Assembly (NCBI GenBank): GCA_963965975.1
Contig: OZ014420.1
Coordinates: 5,048,001-5,112,000, forward strand
Length of the DNA stretch: 64,000 bases
Reading direction: 5' to 3'
From: Xestospongia bergquistia
Taxonomy: Eukaryota > Porifera > Demospongiae > Haplosclerida > Petrosiidae
Under the pieces are notes generated by a model. It worked only from the letters and a program-made list of their open reading frames with translations, did not search any database and was not told where the DNA came from. Below, piece after piece: positions 1-13,816 of the stretch (position 1 is the first letter of the stretch; each line of letters starts with the position of its first letter). Both the position numbers and the translations under genes were made by a program.

Positions 1-195
1 GTACTAGTTTGAATCCATCTGGTACTAAGGGTTCAGTATCAAAAACTGGTCGTGTCTTTACTGTACCATATACTATATCTAATGTCAATACTAGTAATGC
101 TGGAGTGTATACCTGTCAGGCTATAGTACAACATAGTGATAGTAACATACTGACATCAGATGCTGGTAGTGATACTGGAACTCTCTCTGTTAAAA
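1..195 (+). CDS. Ig exon, array copy 0 (cut by window edge)
   Basis: Reads in frame from base 3 to the donor at 196 (gtgagt) and supplies the last 65 residues of an array-type Ig domain, including the F-strand AGVYTC motif. It carries the NTS glycosylation sequon. Its start lies left of the window. Confidence 0.93.
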
Positions 196-1397
196 GTGAG
201 TATACACTATTAGTACTACTGTAGATTGGGAAATGTTTGCATTACAAAAGTTTAATGTAAAAAATTAGCATGTTAAAAAATTTCAGACACAAGAGGTGTA
301 TACGAAAAATTATTAATCCCTAAGTTTTGCTAAAAAAGAAATACAAGGCTGCATTAACATCATGATAACTAGCATTTTTACCAATTTTAGTTCATATGCC
401 TGAACTGTGCAGCTGATAAGGTCCACATTTTCTTGACATGCTTTCATGGCCTTCCTAACTTTATTATTTGGCCAAGCAATTGCCTGTAGCTGTATATATG
501 GAAGATGATAGGACCTTTGGATCATCTATAAGTTCCATATATCTCAAAAGAGCCATCTTAGTCATGCCCACACTCTCTACACTTTAAATACTTTCAACAC
601 CACCATATAACATGTGCACTACATACTGTAAATATTTTAATATGTAATAATATTAGTGTGTTTAATTTTCGTACATCGCTTAACATTCAAACTTTTTTTA
701 ACGACGAAATTTTCCCAATCTACAGTATACAATCTAAATGTTATCATTTATTATTTAACATATAGGATAACTTGGAAAGAGTCAATAATACATTGCTTCT
801 AAATATTGTCCACTAAAGTAGTCAAAAAATAATTAGTTTATCCTTTCTTTCTACTTGAACATAAAAGAGTAGCTAAACACTTATTATAATTGATTTAATT
901 CAGAGTAGCATACATAATACAGGTATAACACTTCTATTTTCATTAATACTGCTGTCAGTCTGAAAGTTTAGAGTACTTACATAAGTGCAATCCATTAAAT
1001 TGCCTCTGTCAAAGTTGGTTCTAACACTTTGGTTTTTGAGATTTGATGAAAACAGGAACAGGAAATAAAAAACAATATGTGACACTTTGATGCTCAAAAA
1101 CTGTGTTTTAATTCAATGCTGAAGTATATTCCATTTGTTTTGACTTTGTATATTGATTCTCAACAACAAACTGTTTGTAAAAGAGTTAATTTTGATATCA
1201 TTGGCTTCCTCTTATTCTTATATTTTTTATTTATGAAGTGATTTGCATTTCACAAGTATTCTTTTGACAGCTCTCCATATAATTTTATGCATATAGCCTA
1301 CTGCAAGGAATTACTGTTTGCAAAGTCAATATGAATGGAATATAATACAGATAATTCCATACAATAACTTGTTAACATTTCTGGTATATTTCTTTAG
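196..1397 (+). other. Array intron, representative of the ~1.2-kb introns between Ig exons
   Basis: All array introns share this layout: donor gtgagt; a MITE-like element beginning 24 bases after the exon end; a block rich in single-base and small indel differences between copies; then about 490 bases of more uniform sequence ending in a T-rich stretch and ttctttag. Short antisense open frames of 63 to 76 codons occur but have no recognisable domain. I see no RNA gene or second promoter in these introns. Confidence 0.85.
219..725. mobile_element. MITE-like element with inverted ends and TA flanks, copy 0
   Basis: The left end CTGTAGATTGGGAAA is matched perfectly in inverted orientation at the right end, with weaker similarity for about 30 more bases. 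Both ends are flanked by TA, which fits a Tc1/mariner-type target duplication. The element is 507 bases here and recurs at the same place in every array intron, starting 24 bases after each exon end. It was therefore inserted once and amplified with the unit. No transposase is recognised; a minus-strand open stretch of about 60-70 codons is of unknown origin. Confidence 0.6.
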
Positions 1398-1709
1398 TTC
1401 CAGTTCCAGTTGTATCACTCAATGATATATCAGCTATTGCTGGAAATACAGCTACTTTTACATGTACTATCACAGTGTCTAACTTATTTGATGACAACGG
1501 TCTCTCATTGGCTAGTACTAGTTTGAATCCATCTGGTACTAAGGGTTCAGTATCAAAAACTGGTCGTGTCTTTACTGTACCATATACTATATCTAATATA
1601 AATACTAGTAATGCTGGAGTGTATACCTGTCAGGCTATAGTACAACATAGTGATAGTAACATACTGACATCAGATGCTGGTAGTGATACTGGAACTCTCT
1701 CTGTTAAAA
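1398..1709 (+). CDS. Ig domain exon, array copy 1
   Basis: This is the first complete copy and the reference for the others. After a codon split 1+2 at the acceptor, 104 residues form an Ig-like domain. Cys23 lies in a TFTC B-strand and Cys78 in an AGVYTC F-strand, and the exon ends in a GTLSVK G-strand. The C-strand tryptophan usual in Ig domains is absent. The exon is phase 1-1 and its joint to the next copy makes an Ile codon. Copy 1 carries Ala13, Phe31, Gly35, Ile68 and the Asn69-Thr-Ser71 glycosylation sequon. It is the only Phe31 copy with Gly35. Confidence 0.95.
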
Positions 1710-1732
1710 GTGAGTATACACTATTAGTACTA

Positions 1733-2234
1733 CTGTAGATTGGGAAATGTTTGCATTACAAAAGTTTAATGTAAAAAATTAACATGTTAAAAAATTTCAG
1801 ACACAAGAGGTGTATACGAAAAATTATAAATCCCTAAGTTTTGCTAAAAAAGAAATACAAGGCTGCATTAACATCATGATAACTAGCATTTTACCAATTT
1901 TAGTTCATATGCCTGAACTGTGCAGCTGATAAGGTCCACATTTTCTTGACATGCTTTCATGGCCTTCCTAACTTTATCATTTGGCTAAGCAATTGCCTGT
2001 GGCTGTATGGAAGATGATAGAACCTTTGGATCATCTATAAGTTCCATATATCTCAGAAGAGCCATCTTAGTCATGCCTACACTCTCTACACTTTAAATAC
2101 TTTCAACACCACCATGTAACATGTGCACTACATACTGTAAATATTTTAATATGTAATAATATTAGTGTGTTTAATTTTCGTACATCGCTCAACATTCAAA
2201 CTTTTTTTAAAGACGAAATTTTCCCAATCTACAG
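1733..2234. mobile_element. MITE-like element, copy in intron 1
   Basis: This copy has the same inverted ends and TA flanks, at 502 bases. It is one of the copies lacking a four-base piece in a TATA run near its middle. The same short form follows several other exons, for example copies 5, 7, 14, 16, 20, 22, 24, 26, 29 and 34, so it is a useful marker of unit ancestry. Confidence 0.55.
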
Positions 2235-2908
2235 TATACAATCTAAATGTTATCATTTATTATTTATCATATAGGATAACTTGGAAAGTGTCATTGATAC
2301 ATTGCTTCTAAATATTGTCCACTAAAGTAGTCAAAAATTAATTAGTTTATCCTTTCTTTCTACTTGAACATAAAAGACTAGCTAAACACTTATTATAATT
2401 CATTTAATTCAGAGTAGCATACATGATACAGGTATAACACTTCTATTTTCATTAATACTGCTGTCAGTCTGAAAGTTTAGAGTACTTACATAAGTGCAAT
2501 CCATTAAATTGCCTCTGTCAAAGTTGGTTCTAACACTTTGGTTTTTGAGATTTGATGAAAACAGGAACAGGAAATAAAAAACAATATGTGACTCTTTGAT
2601 GCTCAAAAACTGTGTTTTAATTCAGTGCTGAAGTATATTCCATTTGTTTTGACTTTGTATATTGATTCTCAACAACAAACTGTTTGTAAAAATGAGTTAA
2701 TTTTGATATCATTGGCTTCCTCTTATTCTTATATTTTTTATTTATGAAGTGATTTGCATTTCACAAGTATTCTTTTGACAGCTCTCCATATAATTTTATG
2801 CATATAGTCTACTGCAAGGAATTACTGTTTGCAAAGTCAATATGAATGGAATATAATACAGATAATTCCATACAATAACTTGTTAACATTTCTGGTATAT
2901 TTCTTTAG

Positions 2909-3220
2909 TTCCAGTTCCAGTTGTATCACTCAATGATATATCAGTTATTGCTGGAAATACAGCTACTTTTACATGTACTATCACAGTGTCTAACTTAGTT
3001 GATGACAACGGTCTCTCATTGGCTAGTACCAGTTTGAATCCATCTGGTATTAAGGGTTCAGTATCAAAAACTGGTTGTGTCTTTACTGTACCATATACTA
3101 TATCTAATGTCAATACTGGTAATGCTGGAGTGTATACCTGTCAGGCTATAGTACAACATAGTGATAGTAACATACTGACATCAGATGCTGGTAGTGATAC
3201 TGGAACTCTCTCTGTTAAAA
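2909..3220 (+). CDS. Ig domain exon, array copy 2
   Basis: It has Val31, Gly35 and Gly71 (no sequon). Ile48 replaces Thr, shared only with copy 9 seven units away. It alone has Cys57 in place of Arg, which would add an unpaired cysteine to the domain. Confidence 0.95.
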
Positions 3221-4422
3221 GTGAGTATACACTATTAGTACTACTGTAGATTGGGAAATGTTTGCATTACAAAAGTTTAATGTAAAAATTAACATGTTAA
3301 AAAATTTCAGACACAAGAGGTGTATACGAAAAATTATAAATCCCTAAGTTTTGCTAAAAAAGAAATACAAGGCTGCATTAACATCATGATAACTAGCATT
3401 TTACCAATTTTAGTTCATATGCCTGAACTGTGCAGCTGATAAGGTCCACATTTTCTTGACATGCTTTCATGGCCTTCCTAACTTTATCATTTGGCCAAGC
3501 AATTGCCTGTGGCTGTATATATGGAAGATGATAGAACCTTTGGATCATCTATAAGTTCCATATATCTCAGAAGAGCCATCTTAGTCATGCCCACACTCTC
3601 TACACTTTAAATACTTTCAACACCACCATGTAACATGTGCACTAGATACTGTAAATATTTTAATATGTAATAATATTAGTGTGTTTAATTTTCATACATC
3701 ACTCAACATTGAAACTTTTTTTAACGACTAAATTTTCCCAATCTACAGTATACAATCTAAATGTTATCATTTATTATTTAACATATAGGATAACTTAGAA
3801 AGAGTCAATAATACATTGCTTCTATATATTGCCCACTAAAGTAGTCAAAAACTAATTAGTTTATCCTTTCTTTCTTCTTGAACATAAAAGATTAGCTAAA
3901 CACTTATTATAATTGATTAAATTCAGAGTAGAATACATGATACAGGTATAACACTTCTATTTTCATTAATACTGCTGTCAGTCTGAAAGTTTAGAGTACT
4001 TACATAAGTGCAATCCATTAAATTGCCTCTGTCAAAGTTGGTTCTAACACTTTGGTTTTTGAGATTTGATGAAAACAGGAACAGGAAATAAAAAACAATA
4101 TGTGACTCTTTGATGCTCAAAAACTGTGTTTTAATTCAGTGCTGAAGTATATTCCATTTGTTTTGACTTTGTATATTGATTCTCAACAACAAACTGTTTG
4201 TAAAAAAGAGTTAATTTTGATATCATTGGCTTCCTCTTATTCTTATATTTTTTATTTATGAAGTGATTTGCATTTCACAAGTATTCTTTTGACAGCTCTC
4301 CATATAATTTTATGCATATAGTCTACTGCAAGGAATTACTGTTTGCAAAGTCAATATGAATGGAATATAATACAGATAATTCCATACAATAACTTGTTAA
4401 CATTTCTGGTATATTTCTTTAG

Positions 4423-4734
4423 TTCCAGTTCCAGTTGTATCACTCAATGATATATCAGTTATTGCTGGAAATACAGCTACTTTTACATGTACTATCACAG
4501 TGTCTAACTTAGTTGATGACAACGGTCTCTCATTGGCTAGTACTAGTTTGAATCCATCTGGTACTAAGGGTTCAGTATCAAAAACTGGTCGTGTCTTTAC
4601 TGTACCATATACTATATCTAATGTCAATACTAGTAATGCTGGAGTGTATACCTGTCAGGCTATAGTACAACATAGTGATAGTAACATACTGACATCAGAT
4701 GCTGGTAGTGATACTGGAACTCTCTCTGTTAAAA
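4423..4734 (+). CDS. Ig domain exon, array copy 3
   Basis: It has Val31, Gly35 and Ser71 (sequon present). Its intron begins with a variant, cactataagt, shared only with copies 10 and 17, which marks the seven-unit higher-order repeat. Confidence 0.95.
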
Positions 4735-5936
4735 GTGAGTATACACTATAAGTACTACTGTAGATTGGGAAATGTTTGCATTACAAAAGTTTAATGTAAA
4801 AAATTAACATGTTAAAAAATTTCAGACACAAGAGGTGTTTACGAAAAATTATAAATCCCTAAGTTTTGCTAAAAAAGAAATACAAGGCTGCATTAACATC
4901 ATGATAACTAGCATTTTTACCAATTTTAGTTCATATGCCTGAACTGTACAGCTGATAAGGTCCACATTTTCTTGATATGCTTTCGTGGCCTTCCTAACTT
5001 TATCATTTGGCCAAGCAATTGCCTGTGGCTGTATATATGGAAGATGATAGAACCTTTGGATCATCTATAAGTTCCATATATCTCAGAAGAGCCATCTTAG
5101 TCATGCCTACACTCTCTACACTTTAAATACTTTCAACACCACCATGTAACATGTGCACTAGATACTGTAAATATTTTAATATGTAATAATATTAGTGTGT
5201 TTAATTTTCGTACATCGCTCAACATTCAAACTTTTTTTAACGACGAAATTTTCCCAATCTACAGTATACAATCTAAATGTTATCATTTATTATTTAACAT
5301 ATAGGATAACTTGGAAAGAGTCAATAATACATTGCTTCTAAATATTTTCAACTAAAGTAGTCAAAAATTAATTAGTTTAACCTTTCTTTCTACTTGAACA
5401 TAAAAGACTAGCTAAACACTTATTATAAATGATTAAATTCAGAGTAGCATACATGATACAGGTATAACACTTCTATTTTCATTAATACTGCTGTCAGTCT
5501 GAAAGTTTAGAGTACTTACATAAGTGCAATCCATTAAATTGCCTCTGTCAAAGTTGGTTCTAACACTTTGGTTTTTGAGATTTGATGAAAACAGGAACAG
5601 GAAATAAAAAACAATATGTGACTCTTTGATGCTCAAAAACTGTGTTTTAATTCAGTGCTGAAGTATATTCCATTTGTTTTGACTTTGTATATTGATTCTC
5701 AACAACAAACTGTTTGTAAAAGAGTTAATTTTGATATCATTGGCTTCCTCTTATTCTTATATTTTTTATTTATGAAGTGATTTGCATTTCACAAGTATTC
5801 TTTTGACAGCTCTCCATATAATTTTATGCATATAGTCTACTGCAAGGAATTACTGTTTGCAAAGTCAATATGAATGGAATATAATACAGATAATTCCATA
5901 CAATAACTTGTTAACATTTCTGGTATATTTCTTTAG

Positions 5937-6248
5937 TTCCACTTCCAGTTGTATCACTCAATGATATATCAGTTATTGCTGGAAATACAGCTACTTTTAC
6001 ATGTACTATCACAGTGTCTAACTTATTTGATGACAACAGTCTCTCATTGGCTAGTACTAGTTTGAATCCATCTGGTACTAAGGGTTCAGTATCAAAAACT
6101 GGTCGTGTCTTTACTGTACCATATACTATATCTAATGTCAATACTAGTAATGCTGGAGTGTATACCTGTCAGGCTATAGTACAACATAGTGATAGTAACA
6201 TACTGACATCAGATGCTGGTAGTGATACTGGAACTCTCTCTGTTAAAA
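5937..6248 (+). CDS. Ig domain exon, array copy 4
   Basis: It has Leu3, Phe31, Ser35 and Ser71. Leu3 is shared with copies 11 and 31 only, the first being seven units away. Confidence 0.95.
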
Positions 6249-7450
6249 GTGAGTATACACTATTAGTACTACTGTAGATTGGGAAATGTTTGCATTACAA
6301 AAGTTTAATGTAAAAAATTAACATGTTAAAAAATTTCAGACACAAGAGGTGTATACGAAAAATTATTAATCCCTAAGTTTTGCTAAAAAAGAAATACAAG
6401 GCTGCATTAACATCATGATATCTAGCATTTTACCAATTTTAGTTCATATGCCTGAACTGTGCAGCTGATAAGGTCCACATTTTCTTGACATGCTTTCATG
6501 GCCTTCCTAACTTTATCATTTGGCCAAGCAATTGCCTGTGGCTGTATATATGGAAGATGATAGAACCTTTGGATCATCTATAAGTTCCATATATCTCAGA
6601 AGAGCCATCTTAGTCATGCCCACACTCTCTACACTTTAAATACTTTCAACACCACCATGTAACATGTGCACTACATACTGTAAATATTTTAATATGTAAT
6701 AATATTAGTGTGTTTAATTTTCGTACATCGCTCAACATTCAAACTTTTTTTAACGACGAAATTTTCCCAATCTACAGTATACAATCTAAATGTTATCATT
6801 TATTATTTAATATATAGGATAACTTAGAAAGAGTTAATAATACATTGCTTCTAAATATTTTCCACTAAAGTAGTCAAAAATTAATTAGTTTATCCTTTCT
6901 TTCTTCTTGAACATAAAAGACTAGCTAAACACTTATTATAATTGATTAAATTCAGAGTAGCATACATGATACAGGTATAACACTTCTATTTTCATTAATA
7001 CTGCTGTCAGTCTGAAAGTTTAGAGTACTTACATAAGTGCAATCCATTAAATTGCCTCTGTCAAAGTTGGTTCTAACACTTTGGTTTTTGAGATTTGATG
7101 AAAACAGGAACAGGAAATAAAAAAACAATATGTGACTCTTTGATGCTCAAAAACTGTGTTTTAATTCAGTGCTGAAGTATATTCCATTTGTTTTGACTTT
7201 GTATATTGATTCTCAACAACAAACTGTTTGTAAAAGAGTTAATTTTGATATCATTGGCTTCCTCTTGTTCTTATATTTTTTATTTATGAAGTGATTTGCA
7301 TTTCACAAGTATTCTTTTGACAGCTCTCCATATAATTTTATGCATATAGTCTACTGCAAGGAATTACTGTTTGCAAAGTCAATATGAATGGAATATAATA
7401 CAGATAATTCCATACAATAACTTGTTAACATTTCTGGTATATTTCTTTAG

Positions 7451-7762
7451 TTCCAGTTCCAGTTGTATCACTCAATGATATATCAGTTATTGCTGGAAAT
7501 ACAGCTACTTTTACATGTACTATCACAGTGTCTAACTTAGTTGATGACAACGGTCTCTCATTGGCTAGTACCAGTTTGAATCCATCTGGTACTAAGGGTT
7601 CAGTATCAAAAACTGGTCGTGTCTTTACTGTACCATATACTATATCTAATGTCAATACTGGTAATGCTGGAGTGTATACCTGTCAGGCTATAGTACAACA
7701 TAGTGATAGTAACATACTGACATCAGATGCTGGTAGTGATACTGGAACTCTCTCTGTTAAAA
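7451..7762 (+). CDS. Ig domain exon, array copy 5
   Basis: It has Val31, Gly35 and Gly71, so it lacks the sequon. It encodes the same protein as copies 7, 12, 20, 22, 29 and 34. Confidence 0.95.
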
Positions 7763-8961
7763 GTGAGTATACACTATTAGTACTACTGTAGATTGGGAAA
7801 TGTTTGCATTACAAAAGTTTAATGTAAAAAATTAACATGTTAAAAAATTTCAGACACAAGAGGTGTATACGAAAAATTATTAATCCCTAAGTTTTGCTAA
7901 AAAAGAAATACAAGGCTGCATTAACATCATGATAACTAGCATTTTACCAATTTTAGTTCATATGCCTGAACTGTGCAGCTGATAAGGTCCACATTTTCTT
8001 GACATGCTTTCATGGCCTTCCTAACTTTATCATTTGGCTAAGCAATTGCCTGTGGCTGTATGGAAGATGATAGAACCTTTGGATCATCTATAAGTTCCAT
8101 ATATCTCAGAAGAGCCATCTTAGTCATGCCTACACTCTCTACACTTTAAATACTTTCAACACCACCATGTAACATGTGCACTACATACTGTAAATATTTT
8201 AATATGTAATAATATTAGTGTGTTTAATTTTCGTACATCACTCAACATTCAAACTTTTTTTAACGACTAAATTTTCCCAATCTACAGTATACAATCTAAA
8301 TGTTATCATTTATTATTTAACATATAGGATAACTTAGAAAGAGTCAATAATACATTGCTTCTATATATTGCCCACTAAAGTAGTCAAAAACTAATTAGTT
8401 TATCCTTTCTTTCTTCTTGAACATAAAAGATTAGCTAAACACTTATTATAATTGATTAAATTCAGAGTAGAATACATGATACAGGTATAACACTTCTATT
8501 TTCATTAATACTGCTGTCAGTCTGAAAGTTTAGAGTACTTACATAAGTGCAATCCATTAAATTGCCTCTGTCAAAGTTGGTTCTAACACTTTGGTTTTTG
8601 AGATTTGATGAAAACAGGAACAGGAAATAAAAAACAATATGTGACTCTTTGATGCTCAAAAACTGTGTTTTAATTCAGTGCTGAAGTATATTCCATTTGT
8701 TTTGACTTTGTATATTGATTCTCAACAACAAACTGTTTGTAAAAATGAGTTAATTTTGATATCATTGGCTTCCCCTTATTTTTATATTTTTTATTTATGA
8801 AGTGATTTGCATTTCACAAGTATTCTTTTGACAGCTCTCCATATAATTTTATGCATATAGTCTACTGCAAGGAATTACTGTTTGCAAAGTCAATATGAAT
8901 GGAATATAATACAGATAATTCCATACAATAACTTGTTAACATTTCTGGTATATTTCTTTAG

Positions 8962-9273
8962 TTCCAGTTCCAGTTGTATCACTCAATGATATATCAGTTA
9001 TTGCTGGAAATACAGCTACTTTTACATGTACTATCACAGTGTCTAACTTAGTTGAGGACAACGGTCTCTCATTGGCTAGTACTAGTTTGAATCCATCTGG
9101 TACTAAGGGTTCAGTATCAAAAACTGGTCGTGTCTTTACTGTACCATATACTATATCTAATGTAAATACTAGTAATGCTGGAGTGTATACCTGTCAGGCT
9201 ATAGTACAACATAGTGATAGTAACATACTGACATCAGATGCTGGTAGTGATACTGGAACTCTCTCTGTTAAAA
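8962..9273 (+). CDS. Ig domain exon, array copy 6
   Basis: It has Val31, Gly35 and Ser71. Glu32 in place of Asp is unique to this copy. Confidence 0.95.
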
Positions 9274-10476
9274 GTGAGTATACACTATTAGTACTACTGT
9301 AGATTGGGAAATGTTTGCATTACAAAAGTTTAATGTAAAAAATTAACATGTTAAAAAATTTCAGACACAAGAGGTGTATACGAAAAATTATTAATCCCTA
9401 AGTTTTGCTAAAAAAGAAATACAAGGCTGCATTAACATCATTATATCTAGCATTTTACCAATTTTAGTTCATATGCCTGAACTGTACAGCTGATAAGGTC
9501 CACATTTTCTTGATATGCTTTCGTGGCCTTCCTAACTTTATCATTTGGCCAAGCAATTGCCTGTGGCTGTATATATGGAAGATGATAGAACCTTTGGATC
9601 ATCTATAAGTTCCATATATCTCAGAAGAGCCATCTTAGTCATGCCTACACTCTCTACACTTTAAATACTTTCAACACCACCATGTAACATGTGCACTAGA
9701 TACTGTAAATATTTTAATATGTAATAATATTAGTGTGTTTAATTTTCATACATCGCTCAACATTCAAACTTTTTTTAACGACGAAATTTTCCCAATCTAC
9801 AGTATACAATCTAAATGTTATCATTTATTATTTAATATATAGGATAACTTAGAAAGAGTTAATAATACATTGCTTCTAAATATTTTCCACTAAAGTAGTC
9901 AAAAATTAATTAGTTTATCCTTTCTTTCTTCTTGAACATAAAAGACTAGCTAAATACTTATTATAATTGATTAAATTCAGAGTAGCATACATAATACAGG
10001 TATAACACTTCTATTTTCATTAATACTGCTGTCAGTCTGAAAGTTTAGAGTACTTACATAAGTGCAATCCATTAAATTGCCTCTGTCAAAGTTGGTTCTA
10101 ACACTTTGGTTTTTGAGATTTGATGAAAACAGGAACAGGAAATAAAAAACAATATGTGACTCTTTGATGCTCAAAAACTGTGTTTTAATTCAGTGTTGAA
10201 GTATATTCCATTTGTTTTGACTTTGTATATTGATTCTCAACAACAAACTGTTTGTAAAAAAGAGTTAATTTTGATATCATTGGCTTCCTCTTATTCTTAT
10301 ATTTTTTATTTATGAAGTGATTTGCATTTCACAAGTATTCTTTTGACAGCTCTCCATATAATTTTATGCATATAGTCTACTGCAAGGAATTACTGTTTGC
10401 AAAGTCAATATGAATGGAATATAATACAGATAATTCCATACAATAACTTGTTAACATTTCTGGTATATTTCTTTAG

Positions 10477-10788
10477 TTCCAGTTCCAGTTGTATCACTCA
10501 ATGATATATCAGTTATTGCTGGAAATACAGCTACTTTTACATGTACTATCACAGTGTCTAACTTAGTTGATGACAACGGTCTCTCATTGGCTAGTACCAG
10601 TTTGAATCCATCTGGTACTAAGGGTTCAGTATCAAAAACTGGTCGTGTCTTTACTGTACCATATACTATATCTAATGTCAATACTGGTAATGCTGGAGTG
10701 TATACCTGTCAGGCTATAGTACAACATAGTGATAGTAACATACTGACATCAGATGCTGGTAGTGATACTGGAACTCTCTCTGTTAAAA
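10477..10788 (+). CDS. Ig domain exon, array copy 7
   Basis: It has Val31, Gly35 and Gly71, with no private residue. Confidence 0.95.
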
Positions 10789-11987
10789 GTGAGTATACAC
10801 TATTAGTACTACTGTAGATTGGGAAATGTTTGCATTACAAAAGTTTAATGTAAAAAATTAACATGTTAAAAAATTTCAGACACAAGAGGTGTATACGAAA
10901 AATTATTAATCCCTAAGTTTTGCTAAAAAAGAAATACAAGGCTGCATTAACATCATGATAACTAGCATTTTACCAATTTTAGTTCATATGCCTGAACTGT
11001 GCAGCTGATAAGGTCCACATTTTCTTGACATGCTTTCATGGCCTTCCTAACTTTATCATTTGGCTAAGCAATTGCCTGTGGCTGTATGGAAGATGATAGA
11101 ACCTTTGGATCATCTATAAGTTCCATATATCTCAGAAGAGCCATCTTAGTCATGCCCACACTCTCTACACTTTAAATACTTTCAACACCACCATGTAACA
11201 TGTGCACTACATACTGTAAATATTTTAATATGTAATAATATTAGTGTGTTTAATTTTCGTACATCACTCAACATTCAAACTTTTTTTAACGACTAAATTT
11301 TCCCAATCTACAGTATACAATCTAAATGTTATCATTTATTATTTAACATATAGGATAACTTAGAAAGAGTCAATAATACATTGCTTCTATATATTGCCCA
11401 CTAAAGTAGTCAAAAACTAATTAGTTTATCCTTTCTTTCTTCTTGAACATAAAAGATTAGCTAAACACTTATTATAATTGATTAAATTCAGAGTAGAATA
11501 CATGATACAGGTATAACACTTCTATTTTCATTAATACTGTTGTCAGTCTGAAAGTTTAGAGTACTTACATAAGTGCAATCCATTAAATTGCCTCTGTCAA
11601 AGTTGGTTCTAACACTTTGGTTTTTGAGATTTGATGAAAACAGGAACAGGAAATAAAAAACAATATGTGACTCTTTGATGCTCAAAAACTGTGTTTTAAT
11701 TCAGTGCTGAAGTATATTCCATTTGTTTTGACTTTGTATATTGATTCTCAACAACAAACTGTTTGTAAAAATGAGTTAATTTTGATATCATTGGCTTCCC
11801 CTTATTTTTATATTTTTTATTTATGAAGTGATTTGCATTTCACAAGTATTCTTTTGACAGCTCTCCATATAATTTTATGCATATAGTCTACTGCAAGGAA
11901 TTACTGTTTGCAAAGTCAATATGAATGGAATATAATACAGATAATTCCATACAATAACTTGTTAACATTTCTGGTATATTTCTTTAG

Positions 11988-12299
11988 TTCCAGTTCCAGT
12001 TGTATCACTCAATGATATATCAGTTATTGCTGGAAATACAGCTACTTTTACATGTACTATCACAGTGTCTAACTTAGTTGATGACAACGGTCTCTCATTG
12101 GCTAGTACTAGTTTGAATCCATCTGGTACTAAGGGTTCAGTATCAAAAACTGGTCGTGTCTTTACTGTACCATATACTATATCTAATGTCAATACTAGTA
12201 ATGCTGGAGTGTATACCTGTCAGGCTATAGTACAACATAGTGATAGTAACATACTGACATCAGATGCTGGTAGTGATACTGGAACTCTCTCTGTTAAAA
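11988..12299 (+). CDS. Ig domain exon, array copy 8
   Basis: It has Val31, Gly35 and Ser71. The intron after it carries a cattaagatcatg variant shared with the intron after copy 15, again seven units apart. Confidence 0.95.
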
Positions 12300-13504
12300 G
12301 TGAGTATACACTATTAGTACTACTGTAGATTGGGAAATGTTTGCATTACAAAAGTTTAATGTAAAAAATTAACATGTTAAAAAATTTCAGACACAAGAGG
12401 TGTATACGAAAAATTATTAATCCCTAAGTTTTGCTAAAAAAGAAATACAAGGCTGCATTAAGATCATGATAACTAGCATTTTTACCAATTTTAGTTTTTA
12501 TGCCTGAACTGTGCAGCTGATAAGGTCCACATTTTCTTGACATGCTTTCATGGCCTTCCTAACTTTATCATTTGGCTAAGCAATTGCCTGTGGCTGTATA
12601 TATGGAAGATGATAGGACCTTTGGATCATCTATAAGTTCCGTATATCTCAGAAGAGCCATCTTAGTCATGCCCACACTCTCTACACTTTAAATACTTTCA
12701 ACACCACCATGTAACATGTGCACTACATACTGTAAATATTTTAATATGTAATAATATTAGTGTGTTTAATTTTCGTACATCACTCAACATTCAAACTTTT
12801 TTTAACGACGAAATTTTCCCAATCTACAGTATACAATCTAAATGTTATCATTTATTATTTAATATATAGGATAACTTAGAAAGAGTTAATAATACATTGC
12901 TTCTATATATTGCCCACTAAAGTAGTCAAAAATTAATTAGTTTATCCTTTCTTTCTACTTGAACATAAAAGACTAGCTAAACACTTATTATAATTGATTA
13001 AATTCAGAGTAGCATACATGATACAGGTATAACACTTCTATTTTCATTAATACTGCTGTCAGTCTGAAAGTTTAGAGTACTTACATAAGTGCAATCCATT
13101 AAATTGCCTCTGTCAAAGTTGGTTCTAACACTATGGTTTTTGAGATTTGATGAAAACAGGAACAGGAAATAAAAAACAATATGTGACACTTTGATGCTCA
13201 AAAACTGTGTTTTAATTCAGTGCTGAAGTATATTCCATTTGTTTTGACTTTGTATATTGATTCTCAACAACAAACTGTTTGTAAAAAAGAGTTAATTTTG
13301 ATATCATTGGCTTCCTCTTATTCTTATATTTTTTATTTATGAAGTGATTTGCATTTCACAAGTATTCTTTTGACAGCTCTCCATATAATTTTATGCATTA
13401 TAGTCTACTGCAAGGAATTACTGTTTGCAAAGTCAATATGAATGGAATATAATACAGATAATTCCATACAATAACTTGTTAACATTTCTGGTATATTTCT
13501 TTAG

Positions 13505-13816
13505 TTCCAGTTCCAGTTGTATCACTCAATGATATATCAGTTATTGCTGGAAATACAGCTACTTTTACATGTACTATCACAGTGTCTAACTTAGTTGATG
13601 ACAACAGTCTCTCATTGGCTAGTACCAGTTTGAATCCATCTGGTATTAAGGGTTCAGTATCAAAAACTGGTCGTGTCTTTACTGTACCATATACTATATC
13701 TAATGTCAATACTGGTAATGCTGGAGTGTATACCTGTCAGGCTATAGTACAACATAGTGATAGTAACATACTGACATCAGATGCTGGTAGTGATACTGGA
13801 ACTCTCTCTGTTAAAA
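13505..13816 (+). CDS. Ig domain exon, array copy 9
   Basis: It has Val31, Ser35, Ile48 and Gly71. Ile48 ties it to copy 2. Confidence 0.95.

Noticed and set aside
900-1097. Antisense 65-codon open frame repeated in every array intron
   Set aside because: It is preserved because the copies are nearly identical, not from evident selection. It has no recognisable domain, lies between splice sites of the host gene, and its sequence is low in complexity (FYFLFLF).
2883-3113. Antisense 76-codon open frame over each Ig exon
   Set aside because: It overlaps the Ig coding strand and its residues simply mirror the exon; it is a shadow frame.
4849-5064. Antisense ~70-codon open frame inside the MITE-like element
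   Set aside because: I considered a transposase remnant or captured gene piece. No motif such as DDE or a DNA-binding fold can be seen, and frame and length vary between units, so I do not call a gene.
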